38,315 bases of DNA from CAYSLA01 sp964431685 (GCA_964431685.1 CAYSLA010000014.1:1-38315), one strand, 5' to 3'; shown: positions 15,477 to 24,649, numbered from the stretch's first letter. Notes: generated from the sequence alone by a model not told the origin. Translations and numbers: made by a program.

Positions 15477-16897
15477 ACGTCGATGCACCCAGTGTAATCT
15501 CAGCAGCCTATCGCCTCGGCATGTTTGGCCGGGGCGATGTTGTTCTGGCCGCTGTCTCAGGGGGCGTTGATTCCGTGGTCATGCTTGACGCTCTAATCAA
15601 AGCGTCCGGCGACCTGGGCATTAGCCTCCATATCGCGCACCTCAATCACCATATCCGGCCTGGTGAGGCCGAAGCCGATGCCGAGTTCGTAGAGTCTCTG
15701 GCAGATCGCTATGGTCTTCCTGTCACAATTGGTGACGCCGACGTGCCCAAACTTGCCAGCCAGCACCGAACGGGACTGGAAGAGGCCGGACGAAATGCCC
15801 GTTATGACTTCCTCCACGCGACAGCCAATCAGATGGGGGCCACCAGGATCGCGCTAGGCCACACAGCCGATGACAGGGCCGAAGGTGTTCTTATGAACCT
15901 GATAAGAGGCTGCGGTCCGGACGGTATCGTTTCCATCGCGCCAGTTCGGGGTTCAATCGTGCGCCCGCTCATCTCCACGTTCCGCACGGAGATTGAGCAG
16001 TACGCACAGCTTAACGGTCTTGAATACAGAAATGATTCAACTAATCTGGACACCAGCTACACTCGTAATCGGATCCGGCACGATCTGCTGCCGCTTCTGG
16101 AAAAGACGTTCAATCCATCTGTGAAGCAGGCCCTGCTTCGTCTCGCCGAGCTGGCCGCGAGAGACCGCGACTATCTCTCGCTTCGCAGCCAGGAAGCCGT
16201 GATACACACTCGGATGAATCACGGATACGATTCTGATTTGCTGCGCAATATGCACCCGGCGATTCGCTGTCGTCTGATAAGAGACATGCTTGTCCAGTAT
16301 CTCGGAGACGTTCAAGACATTGAGATGGAGCAGATCGAAAGGATCAGTAACGCCATCGAATCCGGAGAGGACTTCAGCATCAATCTGCCATTTCTGCGGC
16401 TCCCCTCAGGAACCGCCAGCAGCGCCCGCATGGTGTCCCGAAACCGCAGAGTCACCATCGAGGCCATCAGGCGACGCAGTCCGGGCCCCACTTTTGACGT
16501 GGCTCTTGCGGTTCCCGGAGAGGTCTGGCTAGACGAAGTTGGCGTGACGGTGAAATGCTCCCTTAATCAAGTTCAAGGCAAGCTACTGGTTTCACCGGGC
16601 GCGGACCGATTCGAGAGCGAGTGCGAGGCTATTGTTGACGCATCAAGTATCGTTGGAACTTTGCGGGCGCGCAACTGGAGACCTGGAGATCGAATGAGGC
16701 CGCTCGGGATGACCGGAACAAAGAAGCTGCAGGACATATTCAAAGACAAGAAACTTCCGAGAATCAGGAGAGACAACGCAGTTGTTGTCGCGGATGATGA
16801 GAAGATCGTCTGGGTGGCCGGGGTGGCAGTTTCTGAAGACGCCCGACTGACTGAAGAAACAGCAGAAGCTATCCGCATCGTTGTGGAAGAGGCCTGA
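15473..16897 (+). CDS. tilS: tRNA(Ile)-lysidine synthase (TilS)
   Basis: A 474-residue N-type ATP pyrophosphatase. The PP-loop motif SGGVDS is at residues 29-34, followed by HLNHHIRPGEAEADAEFVE and the typical ALGHTADDRAE and NLIRGCG segments. The C-terminal substrate-binding domain includes RNWRPGDRMRPLGMTGTKKL. It converts cytidine-34 of tRNA-Ile(CAU) to lysidine, needed to read AUA. It is the last gene of the accB operon, overlapping apgM by 4 bases, and is followed by a strong hairpin. Confidence 0.95.
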   Translation: MNVDAPSVISAAYRLGMFGRGDVVLAAVSGGVDSVVMLDALIKASGDLGISLHIAHLNHHIRPGEAEADAEFVESLADRYGLPVTIGDADVPKLASQHRTGLEEAGRNARYDFLHATANQMGATRIALGHTADDRAEGVLMNLIRGCGPDGIVSIAPVRGSIVRPLISTFRTEIEQYAQLNGLEYRNDSTNLDTSYTRNRIRHDLLPLLEKTFNPSVKQALLRLAELAARDRDYLSLRSQEAVIHTRMNHGYDSDLLRNMHPAIRCRLIRDMLVQYLGDVQDIEMEQIERISNAIESGEDFSINLPFLRLPSGTASSARMVSRNRRVTIEAIRRRSPGPTFDVALAVPGEVWLDEVGVTVKCSLNQVQGKLLVSPGADRFESECEAIVDASSIVGTLRARNWRPGDRMRPLGMTGTKKLQDIFKDKKLPRIRRDNAVVVADDEKIVWVAGVAVSEDARLTEETAEAIRIVVEEA

Positions 16898-16905
16898 ATG
16901 CAATA

Positions 16906-16935
16906 GGGGCCGGGAAGACATGAGTCCCCGGCCCC
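16906..16935. terminator. Bidirectional-looking hairpin between converging genes
   Basis: GGGGCCGGG (16906-16914) pairs with CCCGGCCCC (16927-16935) and the loop is 12 bases. It lies 8 bases after tilS and just beyond the end of the minus-strand LTXXQ gene, so it may serve both. No long T tract is present on either strand. Confidence 0.55.
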
Positions 16936-16960
16936 ACAGAAACAGAGAGCAGCACCAAGG

Positions 16961-17524
16961 CTACTTTCTGGCCAGCGGACAACATCCTTTGGCTGGAGCG
17001 TTTGCGCCCATAGGGCAGGCCGGAGCCTTGCCAATCTTGGCTTCACAACCCATGCCGGAACCACTGCAACAGCCCATCGCTGCGCCCGGCACTACACAGA
17101 AAGCATTGCACATCTTGTCGGCCTTAGCACGGACTTTCGCACGCTGCTCAGGCGTCATAACGCTCATCGCCTGGATAGCCGAATCGACCATCGCATCACG
17201 AATGTCTGCTCGAACCGCATCCGCCTGGGCTGCGAGAGACTTGATTGCCGCAGCATCAGGATTTTCTGCGGTAGCAAGACCGATCAGTTCCTTCATCTTG
17301 CCCTTCAGGTCTTCGCGCTGTGGAGCCGTCGCGGTCACAAAATCAGCGCCAATCTTCATCAGTTGGGCGCTCTGCTGCGGAGTAAGATCAAGGTCTTGCA
17401 GACACGCTTTCATGCCTTTCCCCTGACCAGCTATTCCACAGGTCTTCGCTGCCAGAGCAGCCACGACACCAATCACCAGACACACAACGAGTGCGATCGC
17501 TACTATCGCGTGTTTCCTTCGCAT
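16961..17524 (-). CDS. Exported LTXXQ-motif protein with Cys-rich tail
   Basis: A 187-residue protein with a signal or anchor helix (about residues 8-26). The LTXXQ-type motif (LDLTPQQSAQLMKI) and a second copy, MTPEQRAKV, place it in the Spy/CpxP-like periplasmic family. Those bind metals or unfolded proteins. The last 50 residues carry 8 cysteines (MCNAFC, GCC, GCE, ACP, GCC), unusual for the family and suggestive of metal binding. The ATG at 17524 has GGAGGT 10 bases upstream; the longer GTG-like start lacks a signal. An inverted repeat TTGACG-N7-CGTCAA lies at 17605-17623 upstream. Confidence 0.75.
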   Translation of the reverse strand: MRRKHAIVAIALVVCLVIGVVAALAAKTCGIAGQGKGMKACLQDLDLTPQQSAQLMKIGADFVTATAPQREDLKGKMKELIGLATAENPDAAAIKSLAAQADAVRADIRDAMVDSAIQAMSVMTPEQRAKVRAKADKMCNAFCVVPGAAMGCCSGSGMGCEAKIGKAPACPMGANAPAKGCCPLARK

Positions 17525-17650
17525 AATCCGAATACCTCCGTACAACTTGCTTCTACTCACGAGATGGACACACGCCGCCGATGTCTGCGCGGCGTTCACA
17601 GATATTGACGCACTCAACGTCAAGAGGTTCCATTTGATCTCACTTAGATT

Positions 17651-18508
17651 CTATCGCTTTATGGCTGCGAGGGTCTTCCAGTAGAAATCTTCTGCGAGGC
17701 TGTCGAATCCAATGCCATTGCGGCCGGAAGAACAGTGTATAAAGTAACCATTCCCCGCATAGATTCCACAGTGGTCAATATAGGGGTTCTTACAAGAGAA
17801 GTACAATCGATCTCCGGGCTTAAGGTCATCGGGCTTCACACTGACGCCCACCTGAGCCTGTTCGCGTGCGGTCCTGGGAAGATTGACGCCAAATGTCCGA
17901 AAGACGCTGCGCACAAACGCAGAACAGTCCATACCGCCATTCGGATCAACCCCGCCGTAGACGTATGTGACGCCTCGGTAGCGCATCGCCTCCCGGATTA
18001 TGTCGCTGTCGACTGACTCGCCCCTGAACGGCATTCCGCCTCGCGAATATGATGAGCCGCGATTCAGCGCAGTCTCAGGCGCCACCAGATCGTAGTCCGT
18101 GAATGCCAGAAAAGAAGTCTTGACCCACCCGACAGCCCCGTTGGCCATCAGCACACCGGACCATTCCCCCATCTCCCTGATAACGGCAAGAGGTGTGCCA
18201 GCCTTTGCGCGGCAGTAGACACGAGAGGTTGAGCTGCGCGAGTCGTGAATCTGAGCCAGACCTGCGGTGACGTTGGCCACACGCCCAACCTTCACTTCGG
18301 CAGACTTGGGAGGATCCGACTTTGCGGCAGCGCTGGGTGCGGGCGGCTTTGGGGCGCTCTGAGCAGATTTCTGCGAATCCGTCACGGTGCTCCGCGACGA
18401 ACCGAGTTCGGGGGCATCCAAGGTAACCTTGAGCTCCACGCAACTGGCCGCACACGCGAGCCACGACATTCCCGTTATAGTCAGACACAGTATGAGAAAC
18501 CTGTTCAA
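17651..18508 (-). CDS. Exported SH3/NlpC-P60 peptidoglycan hydrolase
   Basis: A 285-residue protein. It starts with a signal peptide (residues 1-22, CAASC at the end may be a lipoprotein site), then a Pro/Ala/Ser-rich linker (residues 30-72), an SH3-like domain (about 73-140) and a C-terminal NlpC/P60 domain. The catalytic Cys195 (MDCSAFV), His246 (DHCGIY) and His258 (FIHCSS) are all present, so it is probably an active endopeptidase. The TTG start at 18508 follows an in-frame stop and has GGAG about 8 bases upstream. Two genes upstream in the same direction are far enough to have separate promoters. Confidence 0.88.
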   Translation of the reverse strand: MNRFLILCLTITGMSWLACAASCVELKVTLDAPELGSSRSTVTDSQKSAQSAPKPPAPSAAAKSDPPKSAEVKVGRVANVTAGLAQIHDSRSSTSRVYCRAKAGTPLAVIREMGEWSGVLMANGAVGWVKTSFLAFTDYDLVAPETALNRGSSYSRGGMPFRGESVDSDIIREAMRYRGVTYVYGGVDPNGGMDCSAFVRSVFRTFGVNLPRTAREQAQVGVSVKPDDLKPGDRLYFSCKNPYIDHCGIYAGNGYFIHCSSGRNGIGFDSLAEDFYWKTLAAIKR

Positions 18509-18604
18509 TCACATCTCCAAATGGCTAAGCTACATAAGTTATTGTCGGCACCGCAGCCGACGGGTGTTAGACCTAACCACACAAGAGTTGGCTGGGCACC
18601 TAAC

Positions 18605-19054
18605 CTACTCCACGGGAACTTTGACAACAACTTTCCGCACTCTGGACGCTTCTGGGTCCCGTATACCCGGCATGTGGGCATCTTGAGGCATGAATATCAT
18701 AAACCCGGACTCGCCGAGAGTCAAGAAGCTGCCATCACCGCTCAGGAGTATCGCGTCATCGTCGGCAGAGTACTCTTTGGTGGTGTGCAGTGTCTCCAGC
18801 AGAGCGTAGCCCATTCTTTCCTGACCTGAGACGACATACTGGATGTCAATATACTTTCTGTGAGCCTCGAACATCGAGACATCCTGAGATCTGGTTTCGT
18901 AATCCTGCACCATAGCGTACAGTCCACAGCACAGTTCATATCTGCCCAGCTCAAGACCAGCCAGATCGGTCTCGCTCAACCATTTGAGACCTGCCGCAAT
19001 ACCTTTGCTCAATCCACTGTACAACGATGCGTTGCGGATGCTATCAACTACCAA
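18605..19054 (-). CDS. YhcH/YjgK/YiaL-family protein
   Basis: A 149-residue protein of the DUF386 (YhcH/YiaL, beta-galactosidase beta-subunit-like) cupin family. Family features include the start MVVDSI, the segment FEAHRKYIDIQYVVSGQERMG (about residues 62-82) with possible metal His, and FMIFMPQDAHMPGI (about 117-130). Members act on sugars or sialic acids; the exact role here is unknown. The TTG start is supported by GGAG five bases upstream and by the family N-terminus. A small hairpin, GTCGGC/GCCGAC, around 18544-18561 lies downstream. Confidence 0.85.
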   Translation of the reverse strand: MVVDSIRNASLYSGLSKGIAAGLKWLSETDLAGLELGRYELCCGLYAMVQDYETRSQDVSMFEAHRKYIDIQYVVSGQERMGYALLETLHTTKEYSADDDAILLSGDGSFLTLGESGFMIFMPQDAHMPGIRDPEASRVRKVVVKVPVE

Positions 19055-19219
19055 CCTGTCTCCTCCTTGCGTTTCGGCACGCCGTGCCTGCGGTCAACTT
19101 CTCCATCGTAGCCAAAGAATCCTTCAAGACGCAATGGGCCTGGCACGTGGAGGCGCGTGGATAAGCTTTCTGCCTGATCCAGTCTTGCGGCCGGAGAGAT
19201 ACTAACAGGGAATAATCGG

Positions 19220-19510
19220 TCAGAACCGTCGTGGCTTGTTGCTGGTGATGCGGGCGGAGATGTTGGCCGTTTTGTGGGTGATTTCTACCACAACGTCCCG
19301 CACATCCGGCCTCTGTCGAATGCACTTAACCAACGTGCCCAGCATCTCGTCCAGGTCGACGTCAACGTGATAGCCGCGGACTGCCTCCAGCGTTCCACGC
19401 AGATACACCACCCCGGAACTTACATGCACATCCAGTTTGCTTATGTCTACAGGATGCTTCGAGATGTCTCTCATTATGCTCCTGGTGAGCGCCGAGTCAA
19501 CTAAGGACAT
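19220..19510 (-). CDS. Small BON-like domain protein
   Basis: A 96-residue protein using the ATG at 19510 (GGGAGT is 9 bases upstream; a longer GTG at 19549 has no binding site). The central part, DVHVSSGVVYLRGTLEAVRG, followed by VKCIRQRPDVRDVVVEI, resembles the beta-alpha-beta core of BON domains, which are found in periplasmic or membrane-associated proteins. No signal peptide is visible. The spacer to the next gene (19055-19219) holds nothing I recognise. Confidence 0.55.
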   Translation of the reverse strand: MSLVDSALTRSIMRDISKHPVDISKLDVHVSSGVVYLRGTLEAVRGYHVDVDLDEMLGTLVKCIRQRPDVRDVVVEITHKTANISARITSNKPRRF

Positions 19511-19595
19511 AATCCAACCGACTCCCTTCAGAAGACGATTCGGAATCACTGCAACCCAAGCTAGTGTGGCCTACACTTATATTATACCACCTGTT

Positions 19596-20441
19596 TCAGG
19601 AATTGAACAGAAATCTCTCGAGGGCATCGATGTCCGAGAAGTCTGGAATAATCACGTCAGCTCCCGCGTCAATCAGTCTCTCGCGCTTCCACTGGTTCAT
19701 CCCGCACCGGTTGACTTCGTCGGAGGCGACCCCAACGGCAATTCCACCGGCTTCCTTGCAGTTCTCGATTTCAACATAACCATCTCCGAAGACTACCAGG
19801 CTGCTGCCGCTGAGATTGTTCTTCTGCAGAATGTCCTGTATGACCTTGGCCTTTGACCGTTCCCAGTAGTTGTCCAGAGCACCGTATATGTGCTCCCCAA
19901 AGAACTGGGCGGCCCCCACGACAGTGGCCTCATCAACCACGTTGGCGTGGTCAGTCCCGCTTGCCACGTACATCTTAACGCCGTGGTCCCGCATCATCTC
20001 AAGGAACGCAATAGCCCCCTTCATGGTTACATCAAGTGGGTGAACCTGCCCGGACCTGACAGCCTCAATGCGAGAGCTGATACGATCCATAAGTCGCTTT
20101 AGGTATTCCTTCTTGTAGTCAAGAGGATCCAGAGGCCGGCCTCCTCTGCTCTCAACCTGTTCGGCCAGATGGATCATCTGATAGATGGTATCGATACCAG
20201 TAGAGCGGGCAACATAGTCTCTGGCGTACTGCTCCAGTTGCTCGATGCCCTCGTGGTTTGGAGTATCCGCAAGGACTTCAACAAAAAGCGGAATCATGAT
20301 TTCCTGCCAACCCTCGCGCATCACTGAGATCGTTCCGTCAAAGTCGAAAAGCGCGTGCTGGATGCTGGATGTGTCAACCGACGGGTTCACAATCTCAAGG
20401 AATGCATTCCCTGCGACGCTCTGATCGGTAGGAGAAGTCAT
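19596..20441 (-). CDS. HAD-superfamily hydrolase
   Basis: A 281-residue haloacid-dehalogenase-type phosphatase. Motif I is HALFDFDGTIS with nucleophile Asp33 and acid Asp35; motif II (VASGTD) is near residue 165; motif IV is VVFGDGYVEIENC near 230. A helical cap lies between motif I and II. The substrate is unknown. The ATG at 20441 is chosen because AAGGACGG lies just upstream; the GTG at 20465 would place the binding site inside the gene. It runs in the same direction as guaB, 90 bases downstream. Confidence 0.85.
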   Translation of the reverse strand: MTSPTDQSVAGNAFLEIVNPSVDTSSIQHALFDFDGTISVMREGWQEIMIPLFVEVLADTPNHEGIEQLEQYARDYVARSTGIDTIYQMIHLAEQVESRGGRPLDPLDYKKEYLKRLMDRISSRIEAVRSGQVHPLDVTMKGAIAFLEMMRDHGVKMYVASGTDHANVVDEATVVGAAQFFGEHIYGALDNYWERSKAKVIQDILQKNNLSGSSLVVFGDGYVEIENCKEAGGIAVGVASDEVNRCGMNQWKRERLIDAGADVIIPDFSDIDALERFLFNS

Positions 20442-20531
20442 TACAAGCCGTCCTTTCAAGGTCACTTACGAACGAGTCTGAGAAACCTGCACTCGTGAGA
20501 TTTCTCCCTGCGGTCGAAATGACACTTCTCG

Positions 20532-22058
20532 CTATTTTATGCCAAACTTGGGTTCCCTGTAAGAGTACAGGCTGTGCACGCTGCCTTCCGCTTGAGCTGC
20601 AGACGTTCGGTGCTCGAACCTCAACTGACCCGCGTACAATGCTTTCTGCAGCTTGGTCACACTGGAGAAGCCCATATCCTGGAAACTCTGCTGCAACCCT
20701 TTTATCAGGTAAGGCACGTAGTCCACCAGAGACCCACGGTCGAGAACTGTGCCGGAAACTCCCTGGGGAACGACAACGTTATCGTCTTCGTTAAGATACC
20801 TCTTGCCGCCGCCAACAGCCATGGCCTCAACGCTCGCCATACCTCTATAGCGCTTTACCCGCATACCGTTCTCATAGAAGTAGTCGCCGGGCGCCTCCGC
20901 CGTACCGGCCAGAAGATAACCGGCCATAGCAGCTCCCGCCCCGATAGACATAGCCTTTGCTATATGTCCGATCCCGGCTATGCCGCCATCAGCAATAATC
21001 GGCACTCCGTGCTCGCGCGCGGCCTTGGCGCACCGAAAGACGGCAGTGGCCTGAGGTCTGCCAACTGCCATCATGTTTTGGGTAATACATATCGAGCCGG
21101 GGCCCATACCGACCCTCAATGAATCGGCTCCGGCCTCAATCAAGGCACTGCTCTGCTCAGCAGTCACAACGTTTCCAGCGATGATATCCACGTTCTTGCA
21201 GTTCTCTTTGAGGAACCTGAGCATCTCAATCTGATAGGTGGAGAATCCCTGGGCCGAATCGATCAGTATTGTGTCCACTCCAGCGTCCGCCAAAGCCACT
21301 GCTCTGTCGCGGTCCTCGGGTTTGGTGGAGACCGCCGCACCAACGAGAAGCTGCTTGCCGGCGCTCTTTGACGCGTATGGAAAGTCCTTGTTCTTCAGCA
21401 GATCGCGCCGCGACAACAGCGCCACCAGCCGAAAGCTGCCGTCTACAACGGGGAGTTTGCCCTTCTTGCTCTTCTTCAGTATCTGGTTTGCCTCGTGCAG
21501 AGTCACCCCCTCTTTGGCTGTCACCAAATCGGTAGACATCACCTGAGAGAGTGGTCTGCTTCGTTTCTTCTCGAAATCAATGTCTCGGTTAGTGACGATG
21601 CCGACGAGCTTGGAGCCCAATGTTCCATCTTCAGTGATTGGGATGCCGGAGAAGCCATTTTCGCGTTTGATAGCGTCCACATCGAGCACGGTGTGGCGGG
21701 GACTGAGAACAACTGGGTCAATGATGAAGCCATTCTCGAATCGTTTGACCTTCCTGACGTGCTCAACCTGCGCCTCAATAGTGTTGTTGTAGTGGATGAT
21801 CCCAATCCCGCCCAGCAGCGCCAGGTACGCGGCCATCTTCCACTCTGTCACAGTGTCCATTGGGGAGCTGACGATCGGCCGCCTGATCTTCAAGTTGCGA
21901 GTAACATGGGTTTCAAGCTCGGCTTCGCTGGCCTGGAAATCTATAAATCCCGGAAGTACGATGAAGTCATCGTATGTCAAACCTCTGCCAGAACCGAAAA
22001 GTTCGTCTGCTGACAGACCATCTCGATCGCGTGCTCCCGTGTTTGCGGCGTTTGCCAT
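20532..22058 (-). CDS. guaB: Inosine-5'-monophosphate dehydrogenase (GuaB)
   Basis: A 508-residue IMP dehydrogenase of full length with two CBS domains inserted around residues 95-205. The active-site loop GPGSICITQ carries the catalytic Cys, followed by NMMAVGRPQATA; the GSICITQ spelling is of the eukaryote-like type rather than SICTTR. The phosphate-binding stretch DGGIAGIGHIAKAM and GGGKRY follow. It converts IMP to XMP in guanine synthesis. ATG 22058 is used; a TTG 9 bases upstream would leave only 3 bases after AGGAGGG. The gene is divergent from the ttcA-like gene. Confidence 0.95.
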   Translation of the reverse strand: MANAANTGARDRDGLSADELFGSGRGLTYDDFIVLPGFIDFQASEAELETHVTRNLKIRRPIVSSPMDTVTEWKMAAYLALLGGIGIIHYNNTIEAQVEHVRKVKRFENGFIIDPVVLSPRHTVLDVDAIKRENGFSGIPITEDGTLGSKLVGIVTNRDIDFEKKRSRPLSQVMSTDLVTAKEGVTLHEANQILKKSKKGKLPVVDGSFRLVALLSRRDLLKNKDFPYASKSAGKQLLVGAAVSTKPEDRDRAVALADAGVDTILIDSAQGFSTYQIEMLRFLKENCKNVDIIAGNVVTAEQSSALIEAGADSLRVGMGPGSICITQNMMAVGRPQATAVFRCAKAAREHGVPIIADGGIAGIGHIAKAMSIGAGAAMAGYLLAGTAEAPGDYFYENGMRVKRYRGMASVEAMAVGGGKRYLNEDDNVVVPQGVSGTVLDRGSLVDYVPYLIKGLQQSFQDMGFSSVTKLQKALYAGQLRFEHRTSAAQAEGSVHSLYSYREPKFGIK

Positions 22059-22106
22059 GACCCTCAAGCGCCCTCCTGACGTAGATTACAGTACTAATTA
22101 AGTGGT

Positions 22107-22112
22107 ATTATA
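22107..22112 (-). promoter_or_regulatory. Putative -10 box for guaB
   Basis: TATAAT on the minus strand in the 76-base divergent spacer. No good -35 box is seen 16-18 bases upstream, so this is weak. Confidence 0.3.
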
Positions 22113-22134
22113 CCGCAAACGCAGGAATTGTGTA

Positions 22135-22911
22135 ATGTCAACAAAGACGCGCAAACAATGGGAGAGGCAGGCGGCCTACCTGCAGCGAAAGGTCGACGCG
22201 GCCATTTGCGACTACGCGATGATCAGAGAAGGCGACCGCGTGCTGGTCGGATTCTCGGGCGGGATAGATAGCTTCGCTCTCCTGCGGCTTCTCGACTACC
22301 GCAGGCATTCGTGCGTCGAGAGCTATGGCCTCGTCGCGGCACACATAGCGGGCGACTCGCGAGGTCCGGCGATCGAGATGCCCGAAATGGCTCACGAGGC
22401 ATTGGTCTGCTCGGGCATCGAGTTCCACATCAGAGAGCTGCCCGTCAGCCCGGATGAACCTCTGCCGATGGGATGTGACCGCTGCAGCCGCTACCGGCGC
22501 AAGGCCTTGCTGCTGCTTGCCCAGGAACTCCGGTGCAACTGTCTTGCCCTGGGCCACAACATGGATGATTTCGCACAAACTGCGCTCATGAATCTGTTTG
22601 CACACGGGCGTCTGGAGACCATGAGCCACTCGGCAGAATATGCCGAAGGAGCCGTCAGACTCATCCGACCGCTCGCCTATGTCACAAGGCACGAGATCAG
22701 GCGTTTCGCGAGGGCGTTCGGATACCAGCCGCCGGCGGCGGAATGCCCCTTGGCCGGCACATCCGGCAGGCAGACCGCAAGAAACATCCTATATGAAGCG
22801 GGCAAGGAGTTCAAACACGCGGCCTACAACGTCGTGAATGCGGCCGTTCCTCTCAAAGGTTCAAAGGACCGCGGGGAGAGGCGGAGCCCTCGACCAGGAA
22901 TCAAAGACTGA
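22135..22911 (+). CDS. ttcA: TtcA-like tRNA 2-thiocytidine synthetase
   Basis: A 258-residue PP-loop protein. The SGGIDS loop is at residues 41-46. Three cysteines match TtcA: Cys114 and Cys117 (CDRCSRYRR) and Cys204 (ECPLAG), which ligate a 4Fe-4S cluster in that family; LALGHNMDDFAQTALMNLF is the other signature. TtcA thiolates C32 of tRNAs. The ATG at 22135 is preferred because an AGGAA site precedes it. It is shorter than the E. coli enzyme, and archaeal TtuA-like relatives are an alternative. Confidence 0.82.
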   Translation: MSTKTRKQWERQAAYLQRKVDAAICDYAMIREGDRVLVGFSGGIDSFALLRLLDYRRHSCVESYGLVAAHIAGDSRGPAIEMPEMAHEALVCSGIEFHIRELPVSPDEPLPMGCDRCSRYRRKALLLLAQELRCNCLALGHNMDDFAQTALMNLFAHGRLETMSHSAEYAEGAVRLIRPLAYVTRHEIRRFARAFGYQPPAAECPLAGTSGRQTARNILYEAGKEFKHAAYNVVNAAVPLKGSKDRGERRSPRPGIKD

Positions 22912-22973
22912 CGAGGCGAGGGCTGTCTGCTGCTTTCGCTCCCCGAGGCGCCGAACGTGTGCGCAGGAATGCC

Positions 22974-23001
22974 TTGACAATTCTGAAGAAGACTGTATCA
23001 T
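22974..23001 (+). promoter_or_regulatory. Strong promoter of the DegT-family gene
   Basis: TTGACA (22974-22979), a 16-base spacer and TATCAT (22996-23001). The ribosome binding site AGGAGG (23025-23030) lies 10 bases before the ATG at 23041. Confidence 0.65.
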
Positions 23002-23040
23002 TAGGTGTAGTCCATCGAGATCACAGGAGGTCCACTCGGC

Positions 23041-24461
23041 ATGGTTTCCAAAGTAGAGCTATCCGAACTGGCTATCAACGGCGGCCCGAAGCTGCGCGAA
23101 ACGCCTTACCCCAACCGTGGGTTGATTGGCAATGAGGAGAAAGCGGCGGCTGTCGCAATGTTCGACGAGGCTATTGCCACAGGCAATGCCTTCGGATACA
23201 ACGGCGAAGCCGAGGAGGCATACTGTAGAGAGTTCGCTGAATCCCTCGGCGGAGGATTTGCAGATGCGGTCAACTCGGGCACAAACGCTGTATACGTTGC
23301 TCTGCGTGCACTCAATCCCGAACCTTTTACCGAGATTGTCGTCTCCGCCGTCACCGACCCGGGAGGGATGATGCCCATTCCACTGCTCAACTGCATTCCC
23401 GTGGTCGCTGACGCGCAACCCGGACGCTACAACACCGGGCCGGAGCAGGTGGAAGCAGTCTTGTCGCCTCTGACAAGCGCCATCGTTATCTCTCACATCG
23501 GAGGCGAACCGGCGGATATCGAAGGAATCATTGAACTGGCCAAGAGCCGCGGAATACCTGTGGTGGAGGATTGTGCCCAGTCCCACGGCGCATCACTGAA
23601 CGGCAGACTCGTTGGCACTCTCGGCGACATAAGCGCCTTCTCGACTATGTTCGGCAAGCATCACTGCACCGGCGGTCAGGGCGGAGTGGTGTTCACCAGG
23701 AACGAAGACCTCTACTGGGCGGCAAGACGGGCATCTGACCGTGGCAAGCCATTTGGACTGCCGGCCGGATCCACAAACCATATTGCCGCGCTCAATCTCA
23801 ACCTCAACGATTTGTCCGGAGCCATTGGCCGCGTTCAGCTAAAGAAGCTGGCTCGAATTGTTGCGCAAAGGCGCGACATTGTTGACAGACTCTGCGAGGG
23901 TTTCGCCCGCCTGAAGTCCATATCAGTTCCACCACAGGTGGAAGGCGCGCGTCACAGCTACTGGTTCTGGAGACTGCAGTTTGAGCAAGACGCGGTGTCC
24001 TGTAACAAAGACCTCTTCCTGGCCGCGGTCGCGACGGNNNNNNNNNNNNNNNNNNNNNNNNNNNNNNNNNNNNNNNNNNNNNNNNNNNNNNNNNNNNNNN
24101 NNNNNNNNNNNNNNNNNNNNNNNNNNNNNNNNNNNNNGAGCAAGACGCGGTGTCCTGTAACAAAGACCTCTTCCTGGCCGCGGTCGCGACGGAGGCTTCA
24201 GTCCCCATAAATGTGTCCTATAGGGCGGCGATGCCGCACCTGTTCGACTGGTTTGTGAACCGCCGAGTGTTTGGAACAAGCCAACTGCCGTGGAGCGCAC
24301 CGCAGTACACCGGCGATGCAGACCGTCAGTTCCCCTGCCCCAACGCGATGGCCGCGACCGAGATGCAGTTTAACCTGCACCTGTCAGAGGCGTGGGGAGA
24401 ACGCGAGATAGCCGACACAGTCGCTGCGTTCGAGAAAGTCGAACGCGCCTACGCGAAGTAG
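23041..24461 (+). CDS. DegT/DnrJ/EryC1/StrS-family aminotransferase, split by an artificial gap
   Basis: A PLP-dependent fold-type I aminotransferase of the DegT family. Seen are the phosphate-binding NSGTNAVYVALRAL (about residues 80-93), VVEDCAQSHGA with the conserved Asp, and the PLP lysine in TMFGKHHCTGGQGG. Members convert sugar nucleotides to amino sugars; the substrate is unknown. The coding sequence breaks at the N run (24038-24137). Removing the N run plus the duplicated 55 bases (24038-24192) rejoins the frame at AVAT-EASV and gives an intact 421-residue protein ending at 24461. So the frameshift is an assembly artefact, not decay. Confidence 0.88.
23983..24192. other. Artificial scaffold gap: 100 N flanked by an exact 55-bp duplication
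   Basis: N occupies 24038-24137. The 55 bases at 23983-24037 and 24138-24192 are identical. Because 155 is not a multiple of three, the artefact shifts the frame of the DegT-family gene. It has the same structure as the gap at 4332-4541. Confidence 0.92.
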
Positions 24462-24537
24462 TCACGCGCACGATACCTCCGATGCGACGGCCCTGAACTT
24501 GACTGCCGCGCCGTCCCGTCTGTACCACCTCTCAGAA

Positions 24538-24575
24538 ACCTCCCCCTAACCCCCTCCGAAGCGGAGGGGGGAGGT
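24538..24575. repeat. CCTCCCC-family palindrome, intergenic copy 1
   Basis: A 38-base element beginning ACCTCCCCC and ending GGGGGAGGT, with an inner stem CCCCTCCG/CGGAGGGG around AAG. It is nearly identical to 24605-24642, 67 bases away. Confidence 0.8.
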
Positions 24576-24604
24576 ATTCCGGGTGACGCGTCTTGTGTTC
24601 ATAA

Positions 24605-24642
24605 ACCTCCCCCTAACCCCCTCCGAGACGGAGGGGGGAGGT
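24605..24642. repeat. CCTCCCC-family palindrome, intergenic copy 2
   Basis: The same 38-base element as at 24538, differing only in the inner loop (AGA for AAG). It is followed 8 bases later by a TTCGGGAC-type hairpin, the same pairing of families as inside flgN. Confidence 0.8.
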
Positions 24643-24649
24643 GTTTTCA

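Noticed and set aside
18245..18829. Plus-strand open frame opposite the NlpC/P60 and YhcH-family genes
   Set aside because: The minus-strand genes have clear catalytic motifs; this frame has none.
19437..19856. Plus-strand open frame opposite the BON-like and HAD genes
   Set aside because: No ribosome site or recognisable product; it is a shadow of the minus-strand genes.
22838..23040. Short frame between the ttcA-like and DegT genes
   Set aside because: It overlaps the end of ttcA and the DegT promoter and has no coding signs.
23041..24461. Programmed frameshift or pseudogene in the DegT-family gene
   Set aside because: The break coincides with an N gap and 55-base duplicated flanks, so it is an assembly artefact.
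24538..24642. Two near-identical 38-base repeats 67 bases apart, looking like a tiny CRISPR array
   Set aside because: Only two copies, strongly self-palindromic, no leader and no cas genes; copies also lie inside genes.
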